Assembly: GCA_045649825.1 (NCBI GenBank)
Contig: JAZRQO010000013.1
Span: forward strand, 1-64,000
Reading direction: 5' to 3'
DNA: 64,000 nucleotides
Source: RGIG9115 sp045649825
GTDB taxonomy: Bacteria; Bacillota; Clostridia; UBA1381
Below are positions 56,770 through 64,000 of the stretch, one piece after another. Every line of letters begins with the position of its first letter. Position 1 is the first letter of the stretch. The position numbers and the translations under genes were made by a program. The notes under the pieces are model-generated. The model was not told the origin of the DNA, made no database searches, and saw nothing but the letters and a program-made list of their open reading frames with translations.

Positions 56770-58407
56770 TCATTTATTAATCAGCTCTGCTCTTTCCAGT
56801 GCCGCGTCTATGTTTTCCATTATATTCTCTGCACCGACAGCCTCTGTAAAGCCTGCCTTTTCCATTACCTGCAACGGCTGCTCGTTGGCGTGGGAAAGAA
56901 TGAGAGTTACTCCTGCATCTGTGCAGTACTTATGTATTGCCCACATTGCCCGCATTGCAGAGGCGTCAAGGGAGGGTACGTTTCTCATACGGAGAATAAC
57001 CACCTTTACTCCGCCCTTTACGGGGATTGATGCAACCTTGTCGGAAGTTGCAAAGAACATGGGGCCTTCGATTTCAAAAACCTCTGTCTTTTTGGGGATT
57101 TTTTTAAGTCTTCCTGCATCACGTGAGTTCTTTTCGTCGGCTGAGGACCAAACTCTGATACCTGTTACGTCAGACATACGCTTCATAAACAGGAATGCCG
57201 CAACTACCATCCCAACCTCAATGGCAACAACAAGGTCGAATACCACTGTAAGCACAAATGTTATAACAAGAACTATTATATCGCTCTTAGGTGCTGTTTT
57301 ACATATTTCAACAAAATGACGCCATTCACTCATATTGTATGCCACAACAAAAAGGATTGATGCGATAACGGGCATAGGTATAAGTGCCGCATAAGGCATA
57401 AGAACAACAAGTATAAGAAGAAGGACAACTGCATGAACAATTCCCGCTATTGGAGTTCTTCCGCCGTTTTTTACGTTTGCAGCCGTTCTCGCAATAGCAC
57501 CTGTTGCAGGTATACCACCGAAAAGACCTGAGCAGATATTACCAAGCCCCTGTGCCATAAGCTCGGTATTGGAGTTATGGCGGTCGCCAACCATTCCGTC
57601 GGAAACAACACAGGAAAGGAGTGATTCAATTCCGGCTAAGAGTGCTATTGTGAATGCACTCGGGAGAAGTGCTGCAACAGTTTCAAAGCTGAATTCGGGC
57701 ATTGCAAATGCGGGCGGTGCATTTGTTATGGTATACAAATCACCAATTGTATTAACGGGCATATCAAATACCTTTACTATAACAACGCCTGCGATTACGG
57801 CTATAAGTGAGCCGGGGATTTTTTTGCTTAATCTGGGCCACACAATTAAAATCGCAAGGGATATAAGACCTACAAGCACCGCCATAGGGTTAAGCGTGCC
57901 GATATTATGTATTATTTCTTCCGCCTTTTCCATCGTTTCAACAGGGGCACCTTTAAATGTAAGCCCTAAAAAATCCTTTATCTGGCCGATGGCGATTGTT
58001 ACTGCTATACCTGCAGTGAAGCCTGTGGTAATGGTGTAGGGAATATATTTTATAAGTGAGCCGAGGCGGCAAAGTCCCATGATAATAAGGATAATTCCCG
58101 CCATTATAGTTGCGATAACAAGCCCTGATGTTCCTGCCGTTGCCACAATTCCTGCAACTATGGTTGCAAATGCAGCGGTGGGACCCGAAATATTTACGGA
58201 GCTTCCACCGAAGAAGGATATTACAAAGCCAGCAACAATGGCAGTGTAAAGGCCCTTTTCAGGTGAAACCCCTGATGCAATTGCAAGGGCAATTGAAAGG
58301 GGCAGAGCAATAATTGCAACTATTACACCTGCGATTATGTCGTTTACTATCTGTTTCTTTCCGTTAGCCTTTACGGAAGTGAAAAGCTTTGGCTGAAAAA
58401 TTTTCAT
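56770..58407 (-). CDS. SulP-family anion transporter with STAS domain
   Basis: This 545-aa membrane protein has 10-14 hydrophobic segments with the SulP hallmarks IVAIIALPLSIALAIASGVSPEKGLYTAI and SSVNISGPTAAFATIVAGI near the N-terminus, and a C-terminal STAS domain (about 440-540) with VVILRMRNVPSLDASAMRAM. Family members carry sulfate, bicarbonate or other anions; the substrate cannot be set. The start follows AAGGAG. No cysteine or sulfur genes are adjacent. Confidence 0.92.
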   Translation of the reverse strand: MKIFQPKLFTSVKANGKKQIVNDIIAGVIVAIIALPLSIALAIASGVSPEKGLYTAIVAGFVISFFGGSSVNISGPTAAFATIVAGIVATAGTSGLVIATIMAGIILIIMGLCRLGSLIKYIPYTITTGFTAGIAVTIAIGQIKDFLGLTFKGAPVETMEKAEEIIHNIGTLNPMAVLVGLISLAILIVWPRLSKKIPGSLIAVIAGVVIVKVFDMPVNTIGDLYTITNAPPAFAMPEFSFETVAALLPSAFTIALLAGIESLLSCVVSDGMVGDRHNSNTELMAQGLGNICSGLFGGIPATGAIARTAANVKNGGRTPIAGIVHAVVLLLILVVLMPYAALIPMPVIASILFVVAYNMSEWRHFVEICKTAPKSDIIVLVITFVLTVVFDLVVAIEVGMVVAAFLFMKRMSDVTGIRVWSSADEKNSRDAGRLKKIPKKTEVFEIEGPMFFATSDKVASIPVKGGVKVVILRMRNVPSLDASAMRAMWAIHKYCTDAGVTLILSHANEQPLQVMEKAGFTEAVGAENIMENIDAALERAELINK

Positions 58408-58620
58408 TTGAGTATTCTCTCCTTGTTTCTTTTTAAAACCTTAGCTATTATACACCCCTTATCGGACAATATCAAGGAATAAAACAAAAATCGTCAACTT
58501 TATGGATTTTCGGGCGAACATGATAAATCATTAGGTTAATTTGCAAAAAAGGGCTATTGCGTTAAACATTTTACATATTGCAGAAGAAATTCTCCTGGGA
58601 TATATCGTATATCTTCATAA

Positions 58621-59034
58621 TTAAATAAGTACTCCCATTGTGTGGTCGATTTCGTGCTGAATTATCTGGGCGGTAAAGCCTTCAAAGGTTTTTGTGCGGG
58701 TTTTGAACTCCCGCGTCTGATACTTCACGGTGATTTTCTTATACCTCTTTACATGTCTTGGCCCTCCGAGAAGTGAAAGGCATCCCTCTTCTGTTTCATA
58801 TGCACCCGAAGCTTTCACGATTTCAGGATTAAACATTGTCATATATCTGCCCTCTGCATCGAAGCAGATAATCCGCTTTTTAACCCCTATCATATTAGCC
58901 GCCATACCAACGCACTCCTCCCTGTGTGCCGTTAGGGTATCGAGCAAATCGTCAGCAACCTGAAGGTCAGATACGTCCGCCGCCTCGGATTTTCCGCCAA
59001 GAAAAACAGGGTCATGAACCAGTTCTCTTACCAT
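58621..59034 (-). CDS. Peptide deformylase-like protein
   Basis: This 137-aa protein has the deformylase motifs EGCLSL (about 92) and the metal-binding QHEIDH (about 125). Motif 1 reads CVGMAANMIG, where catalytic deformylases have GxGLAAxQIG; the conserved Gln is replaced by Met. Clostridial paralogs of this length are annotated as deformylase, but the substitution questions N-formyl-Met activity. It is monocistronic. The gaps 58408-58620 and 59035-59220 show no gene. Confidence 0.8.
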   Translation of the reverse strand: MVRELVHDPVFLGGKSEAADVSDLQVADDLLDTLTAHREECVGMAANMIGVKKRIICFDAEGRYMTMFNPEIVKASGAYETEEGCLSLLGGPRHVKRYKKITVKYQTREFKTRTKTFEGFTAQIIQHEIDHTMGVLI

Positions 59035-59220
59035 ATAATAAAATCTCCTTAAGCTCTTTTATTGATAATTATATATCATAACCCCCATCTTGTCAATCCG
59101 TTGTAAACACTTGCAAAACAATACAACTCACTACATACGAATTAAAACTGCCGAGTGCTCAAAAAACTCTCGGCTAAGCCTTAATTATTTTTATACAACC
59201 TGCTAATACTCTTGTGTGAA

Positions 59221-61515
59221 TTATTTTTTAAAAACCCGTACCGCCGCAACCGTCATATCGTCTGTGGGTTGCTTTATGCCTTTTCCCCGTGCCCCCGTGA
59301 GGATTGCCTCTGCCACGTCATCCATATTTTTTTCGTCATCAGCTATTATTCTCTTAAGCTTCTCGCCCGACAAAAATCCTGCACAGTTACTTTCTGCTCC
59401 GTCTGAAAGCATTACAATTATGTCCCCGTCCTCAATGCGTTTTGTTATGCAGGAGATATGTACTTCGGGAAGTATACCCACAGGCAGGGATGGTGAAAAC
59501 ACTGTTTCCACACTGCTTTCACGCTTTATGAAGCTTTTGCTTCCGCCAATTTTATAAAACTCTCCCGTTCCCGTTGTAAGGTTAACGGAGAGTAAATCAA
59601 CTGAACTGAAGCATTCCTTCTCCATACCCATTGCAAGGGAAGAATTAACCGTTTCAATCGCCGTTCTTGGTGAAAATCCGTTACGTAAAAGCTCTTCAAG
59701 AAGCCTGAGGGTTATTCTGCTTTCACGGCTTGCGTCCGCACCCGTTCCCATTCCGTCACAGATTATTACATAGAACTTGTCCCGTCCCGTTCTGAAGCCT
59801 GTTATACTGTCACCCGTCACGGTGCGGTTATCCTTGGCAAGCTGTACCATGCCAAATTCCACATCATAAACAGGGGCAGTGGTAAACCGCATAAGACCGC
59901 CCTGTGCTGTACCTGTGTATTCCATAGGCAAGCCTGTTGCAAGAGTGGCTTTTTTTGCGAGCAGCTCACGGCTTACCCGTTTGTTGACAGACACAAAAAC
60001 TTCTGTTTCCCCCGTTTCCGTTTCAAACGCACGTATATCTCTGGGGGGAACTCCAGCCTTTAAAAGCTCTGTGGATACCTTTTCTTCAACCTCGGGAACA
60101 AGGTGGAAGCCTGCGGAAATTTCGTCGTGAAACTCTACGAAAAGCTTTGAAATTTCCTCGTACTGACGAAGAAGCAAATCACGGTTATTTATAAATTCTC
60201 CCTGCTTCACCGCATCCCTTTTAAACAGTTCATAGGAATGGGCAAACTCGGAAAGGAATATTTCCTGACGTTTGCAAAGACGTGTAAACTCAGACGGTGC
60301 ATTGCTCGTTGTGCAAAACCCTGAACGCTCAATTATTTCAAGTATTCCGAACATAATGCGATATGTGTTCACCCTCTCGTTATGAAGGCATGTCCCAAAA
60401 TGAGGGCAGTATCGGCATACACGGTCTACTGTGTTGTCAATAACGGTGCAAACATCTTTATTATACATATGAAGCCGCTTCTGAGTGGCACTTTTGTAAA
60501 TAGCCGACAGACGGGAAAATCCCGTACCCGTTTCTGCAAGTCGGTGTGTGAGATATTCACGCATTTTTGTTTCGGGGCTTACAAAATCTGCCCTTGCGGT
60601 GCGGTTTACAAACAGTGCCGCTGATTTATGGAGCTTATCGGGAGTGATTATAAACAAAATCGCCGCCGCCACAATCTCGAAAGCAGGTATACTCATAAGA
60701 TTACCCGTTACGAGTACTAAAAATACTGCTCCGCCCATAAATCCCAAAGCAACGCCGTATTTTCCGAAGCTTCGGAGCAAGCCTGCAAATATTGCGGATA
60801 TTCCGTAAAGTCCCGTAAGCTGTACGGCAGAGGGGTTGTCCATATTGCAAATAAGCCCCGACGCCACACCGCAGCTTCCCGAAACGGAAAGGGGCAGACA
60901 AAGAGCCAGTGTCATCACGGAATAGGAGCATATTATTTTTGCAAGATTAAGCCCTCCCGGCAGTATAATATCTGATATTCCCGAAATGAAAATCCCCATA
61001 CATACCGCCCCTGAAATCAGCTCCTGCTCCGTGGGCGGCCGCCGTGAATATGTAAACAGAAGCGAAGCTTTTTCAAACACGGTATATAAAAAGGCACACA
61101 CCATACCCTCTGTTAAAAGAAGCATAAGCTTATAATAGGTAAATCCTGTATATGTCATAACAGCAGCTCCGCTTATTATAAGAAGCATCCCTGTTATTGC
61201 GGCGGAAAAGGGTGTGTTTTCCTTTTTCTCGGGCTTTAAGATGGAATACATCCAGAAAAGCACCATTGCGGATATGTACTTCACTCCCTCTCCCTGCACA
61301 CCCGCAGAAACCATACCAAGCATAACTGCGGCAATAGCAGGAAGACCTATACGAAGGTCGCACACCGAGGCGAACATTGCAACGGCAAAGGGGCTGATTC
61401 CCAGGCAGGAGCATCTTGAAGCAAGAAACAGAAGTGCAAGGGGCAGACTGTCGGATAGTACAGGCTTTCTTAAAAGTTTTGTAACAGGCGAGGTTGTCCT
61501 CTGAAGCTTTGGCAT
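59221..61515 (-). CDS. spoIIE: Stage II sporulation protein E
   Basis: This 764-aa sporulation phosphatase has about ten N-terminal membrane helices (1-300), a central region (about 300-545), and a C-terminal PP2C domain (about 550-764) with DNRTVTGDSITGFRTGRDKF and CDGMGTGADASRES. SpoIIE dephosphorylates SpoIIAA to activate sigma-F in the forespore and helps polar septation. Its presence indicates a sporulation pathway. Three 0A-box-like sites and a 21-bp-spaced promoter lie upstream. Confidence 0.95.
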   Translation of the reverse strand: MPKLQRTTSPVTKLLRKPVLSDSLPLALLFLASRCSCLGISPFAVAMFASVCDLRIGLPAIAAVMLGMVSAGVQGEGVKYISAMVLFWMYSILKPEKKENTPFSAAITGMLLIISGAAVMTYTGFTYYKLMLLLTEGMVCAFLYTVFEKASLLFTYSRRPPTEQELISGAVCMGIFISGISDIILPGGLNLAKIICSYSVMTLALCLPLSVSGSCGVASGLICNMDNPSAVQLTGLYGISAIFAGLLRSFGKYGVALGFMGGAVFLVLVTGNLMSIPAFEIVAAAILFIITPDKLHKSAALFVNRTARADFVSPETKMREYLTHRLAETGTGFSRLSAIYKSATQKRLHMYNKDVCTVIDNTVDRVCRYCPHFGTCLHNERVNTYRIMFGILEIIERSGFCTTSNAPSEFTRLCKRQEIFLSEFAHSYELFKRDAVKQGEFINNRDLLLRQYEEISKLFVEFHDEISAGFHLVPEVEEKVSTELLKAGVPPRDIRAFETETGETEVFVSVNKRVSRELLAKKATLATGLPMEYTGTAQGGLMRFTTAPVYDVEFGMVQLAKDNRTVTGDSITGFRTGRDKFYVIICDGMGTGADASRESRITLRLLEELLRNGFSPRTAIETVNSSLAMGMEKECFSSVDLLSVNLTTGTGEFYKIGGSKSFIKRESSVETVFSPSLPVGILPEVHISCITKRIEDGDIIVMLSDGAESNCAGFLSGEKLKRIIADDEKNMDDVAEAILTGARGKGIKQPTDDMTVAAVRVFKK

Positions 61516-61549
61516 AAGTAAATCGATCCCTTCATTATTTTACTGCTAC

Positions 61550-61625
61550 AGTATACCACAATGCTTTGTAGTAATATGTCGTAACCGGTTGTCGTATTCT
61601 GATATAAATACTTCAAAATCCGACA
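61550..61625 (-). promoter_or_regulatory. spoIIE promoter with 0A-box-like sites
   Basis: On the minus strand TATACT (61555-61550) lies 21 bp from an ACGACA -35-like hexamer (61582-61577), which is part of a TGTCGTA box. Further boxes are TGTCGTA (61590-61596, plus strand) and TGTCGGA (minus strand, 61625-61619). Confidence 0.7.
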
Positions 61626-61637
61626 ACATATTTGCAC

Positions 61638-61670
61638 AAAAAAAATTGCGGAAAATTCCGCAATTTTTTT
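61638..61670 (-). terminator. Terminator of amino-acid ABC operon
   Basis: AAATTGCGGAA faces TTCCGCAATTT with T-runs on both strands. Confidence 0.88.
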
Positions 61671-62415
61671 ATAGTACTTTATTAAGAAAATCCTGAGTTC
61701 TCGGGTGTTGGGGGTTTTGGAAAATATCTTCCGGAGTTCCCTCTTCTACTATAACACCCTCGTCAATAAATATAACTCTGTCGGCAACCTCTCTTGCAAA
61801 GCCCATTTCGTGGGTTACGACAACCATTGTCATACCGTCCTTTGCAAGCTCCTTCATAACTGCAAGAACTTCGCCCACCATTTCGGGGTCCAACGCCGAT
61901 GTAGGCTCGTCGAAGAGCATTATATCGGGATGCATACAAAGTGCTCTCGCAATTGCAACTCTCTGCTTCTGCCCGCCGGAAAGCTGCGAAGGATAGCTGT
62001 CCGCTTTATCGGAAAGCCCTACCTTATCGAGAAGACGAAGTGCCTCGGCACGTGCCTCCTCTTTTGTTGCCTTTTTGAGGTCAACGGGAGCGAGCATCAG
62101 ATTTTGCATAACGTTTAAGTTATTGAAAAGGTTAAAGTGCTGGAACACCATACCGATGTTCTCACGAACCTTGTTTATATTAATCTTCTTATCGTCTATA
62201 TGGAAGCCGTCAACCACGATTTCACCGCCGGTTATGGTTTCAAGCTTATTCAGACATCTGAGGAACGTTGATTTTCCGCTTCCCGAAGGGCCGAGAAGAA
62301 CTACAACCTCACCCTCATAGATGTCGGTTGAAATATCGCTTAAAACCTCAAGCTTTCCAAATCTTTTATTAAGATGAGATACATGAATTTTTACATTTTC
62401 CTTATTCGCGACCAC
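61669..62415 (-). CDS. Polar amino-acid ABC transporter ATP-binding protein
   Basis: This 248-aa ATPase has Walker A GPSGSGKSTFLRCLN (about 38), Q-loop MVFQHFNLF, signature QLSGGQKQRVAIARAL, Walker B MLFDEPTSALDPEMV and H-loop VTHEMGFAREVADRV. This is the GlnQ/HisP pattern. A GTG start at 62415 follows AGGAG and overlaps the permease end by 14 nt. The transporter probably imports glutamine, another polar amino acid or cystine. Confidence 0.93.
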   Translation of the reverse strand: MVANKENVKIHVSHLNKRFGKLEVLSDISTDIYEGEVVVLLGPSGSGKSTFLRCLNKLETITGGEIVVDGFHIDDKKININKVRENIGMVFQHFNLFNNLNVMQNLMLAPVDLKKATKEEARAEALRLLDKVGLSDKADSYPSQLSGGQKQRVAIARALCMHPDIMLFDEPTSALDPEMVGEVLAVMKELAKDGMTMVVVTHEMGFAREVADRVIFIDEGVIVEEGTPEDIFQNPQHPRTQDFLNKVL

Positions 62416-63073
62416 GGTTCAATCTCCTTTCCAAAGCTTTGGCAACCTGCTGGAGTGAAAGAATCACAACCAAATACATAACTGCCACAATAGCCCATAC
62501 CTGAAAAGACTTGAATGTGATGGCAATAACATTTTGTGCCTTGTTAACAAGTTCGGGAAAACCGATAACTGACAGGATGGAAGTATCCTTAAGCGTTATA
62601 ATAAGCTGATTTACAATGCTTGGAATCATATTCTTGATAGCCTGGGGAAGCACAACCCGAAACATTGAACGCCAATATGTAAGCCCCAAACTTCTTGCAG
62701 CTTCCATCTGACCGGGGTCGATTGCCTGAATACCGGCTCTTATGATTTCCGACATATACGCACCGCAGTTAAGGGCAAGACAGATTGTACCTGCCTGGAG
62801 TGCGGTGAAGGTTACAGAAAGCCCGAGAAGGGTTTTAAGCCCGTAGGGAACTCCATAAAACACGAAAAATGCCAGCACTATCATAGGTACACCTCGGATG
62901 AGGTTTACATAGACTGCTGATATAAATCTGCTTACCTTATTATCAACTACGCTTGACAGTCCGAAGATTATACCCAGGATACATCCGAAAAGAAGTCCCA
63001 GGAGTGCCAGGAGCAAGGTCTGCCCCATAGCTATAAGCAACAGCGAACCGTACGTATCTATTATCTGGCTCAT
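62402..63073 (-). CDS. Polar amino-acid ABC transporter permease
   Basis: This 223-aa HisM/GlnP-type permease has about five hydrophobic segments and the EAA coupling loop QMEAARSLGLTYWRSMFRVVLPQA near residue 140. NLIRGVPMIVLAFFVFYG is a typical family stretch. A single permease gene implies a homodimer. It lies 119 nt after the binding-protein gene, with two hairpins between. Confidence 0.93.
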   Translation of the reverse strand: MSQIIDTYGSLLLIAMGQTLLLALLGLLFGCILGIIFGLSSVVDNKVSRFISAVYVNLIRGVPMIVLAFFVFYGVPYGLKTLLGLSVTFTALQAGTICLALNCGAYMSEIIRAGIQAIDPGQMEAARSLGLTYWRSMFRVVLPQAIKNMIPSIVNQLIITLKDTSILSVIGFPELVNKAQNVIAITFKSFQVWAIVAVMYLVVILSLQQVAKALERRLNRGRE

Positions 63074-63098
63074 GTTATCTCCTTATCACTAAAACGCT

Positions 63099-63172
63099 AT
63101 AATATGAACACAACATTATCAGCCGTGTTCATATTATAAGGCACCGATATACACGGCGCCTTATAGCTTTTT
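63099..63172 (-). promoter_or_regulatory. Hairpins between binding-protein and permease genes
   Basis: ATAATATGAACAC (63099-63111) pairs perfectly with 63125-63137, and ATAAGGC/GCCTTAT arms lie next to it toward the binding-protein gene. They may stabilise or attenuate the mRNA so that more binding protein than permease is made. Confidence 0.6.
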
Positions 63173-63192
63173 TCTCAAATATTAATCAAAAA

Positions 63193-63966
63193 TTAACCGA
63201 GGTATGTTGCAATAATCTCGTCGTACTTACCGTTTTCTCTGATGTTCTTAAGACCTGCATTGAAAAGATCGAGAAGCTCCTGGTTAGCAGCATCGAAAAT
63301 AGCCATACCGTACTGAGCAGGCTCATTTTCTGTTCCTTCAACGAACTTCATATCAAGCTCACCTGTTTTGATATTGTACTTGAGGATAGGTGTATCGTCG
63401 AAGCAAGCCTGAACCTGACCGCCGAGAACTGCCTGGTACATATCGGGTGATGTTGAGAATGTAACAACCTTGAAGCCGTACTGGTCTTTGATGCTTTCTG
63501 CATATGTGTTGCTCATTGTTCCGTTCTTAACTGCAACTGTTTTTCCGTTCAAATCTTCAAGAGCGTCAATGTCAGAATCAGCTGCAACTGCCATACCCTG
63601 AGTTGCATCATAGTAACCGTCTGAGAAAATCCAGCCTGAAGCTTTTCTTTCGTCAGTGATTGAAGCACCTGCTATCATACCGTTTGCCTGACCTGCCTGA
63701 CAAGCAGCGATTGCTGCATCCCAGCCAACGTACTGAAGGTCGTAAGTAAAGCCCTGGTCCTCTGAAATAGCCTTTAAAATGTCCATATCGATACCGACAA
63801 TATTACCGTCTGCATCCTGGAATTCGAAGGGGCTGAAGCCCTTATCTGTTGCGATTACGAAGTGCTTTCCGCCTTCTGCATCATTTGTAGCTGTGTTATT
63901 TGCGCAGCCTGCAAGTGCACATACACCGATTGCAAGAGCTGCAAGAACTGAAATAATTTTTTTCAT
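63193..63966 (-). CDS. Amino-acid ABC transporter substrate-binding lipoprotein
   Basis: This 257-aa lipoprotein (lipobox ALAGC, Cys at about residue 20) belongs to the family 3 solute-binding proteins. The domain has FVIATDKGFSPFEFQDADGNIVGIDMDI and GKTVAVKNGTMSNTYAESI, typical for polar amino-acid binding. It heads the three-gene importer operon and has AGGAGG before the start. The exact amino acid is not determined. Confidence 0.92.
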   Translation of the reverse strand: MKKIISVLAALAIGVCALAGCANNTATNDAEGGKHFVIATDKGFSPFEFQDADGNIVGIDMDILKAISEDQGFTYDLQYVGWDAAIAACQAGQANGMIAGASITDERKASGWIFSDGYYDATQGMAVAADSDIDALEDLNGKTVAVKNGTMSNTYAESIKDQYGFKVVTFSTSPDMYQAVLGGQVQACFDDTPILKYNIKTGELDMKFVEGTENEPAQYGMAIFDAANQELLDLFNAGLKNIRENGKYDEIIATYLG

Positions 63967-64000
63967 TTTTATTTCCTCCTGAAAATATATTATCTAACAT

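Overview
The window looks like a chromosome segment of an anaerobic, spore-forming, low-to-moderate GC Firmicute, probably a gut Clostridia/Oscillospiraceae-type bacterium. The evidence is spoIIE with Spo0A-box-like sites, glycyl-radical pyruvate formate-lyase, GTP-type PEP carboxykinase, reverse rubrerythrin, S-layer-homology (SLH) proteins, strong AGGAGG ribosome binding sites and sigma-A promoters. No rRNA, tRNA or CRISPR array was found.

Layout. 1-3372: a DUF3006-like small gene, queT behind a preQ1-I riboswitch, then a three-gene run (EamA permease, cell-wall amidase, metallophosphoesterase). 3373-5798: an AT-rich island of small units (40-aa ORF, alpha/beta hydrolase, phd-doc, 49-aa membrane peptide) separated by related intergenic repeats and followed by a XerS-like tyrosine recombinase and an AraC regulator; it resembles a gene-cassette array. 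7830-15640: housekeeping genes rpmE, rpsO, pnp, argC, argB, proS, a HIT protein, and an orphan pair of a microcompartment shell protein (EutS/PduU-like) with an EutP/PduV-like GTPase. 15784-20134: divergent pckG and pflB. 20222-23188: small accessory genes (hypothetical, solitary MazF/PemK with a candidate ncRNA behind it, XRE regulator, Fic protein). 23506-29367: glgA-glgP-GH13 glycogen cluster.

29570-39903 is the most interesting region. A cobalamin riboswitch with a terminator precedes six tightly packed genes: a 1447-aa SLH surface protein with a DUF4430 domain, a 499-aa SLH protein with an alpha/alpha-toroid domain, a membrane-anchored DUF4430 protein, and a complete ECF transporter (T subunit, fused A-A' ATPase, S subunit). 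DUF4430 and alpha/alpha toroids are the two folds that make up animal intrinsic factor and transcobalamin, so this reads as a surface-displayed, split, intrinsic-factor-like corrinoid capture system feeding a B12 ECF importer.

40074-47964: a LysM-CAP protein, a copper-amine-oxidase-N/3D-domain protein, an acyl-ACP thioesterase, three paralogous acidic single-pass membrane proteins, lysS, a PepSY lipoprotein and ferritin. 48025-52313: a small AT-rich integrative element with two tyrosine recombinases, small membrane proteins (one with an A_AAA_AAG frameshift site), large perfect palindromes and G-rich repeats; it lies between a 57-nt rubrerythrin remnant and the intact rubrerythrin gene. 52314-56126: iron and oxidative-stress genes (reverse rubrerythrin, Fur-family regulator with a perfect Fur-type box, feoA-feoB-Cys-rich protein). 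56237-56750: structured noncoding repeats, one of which also occurs at the window start. 56770-63966: SulP transporter, deformylase-like protein, spoIIE, and a polar amino-acid ABC importer.
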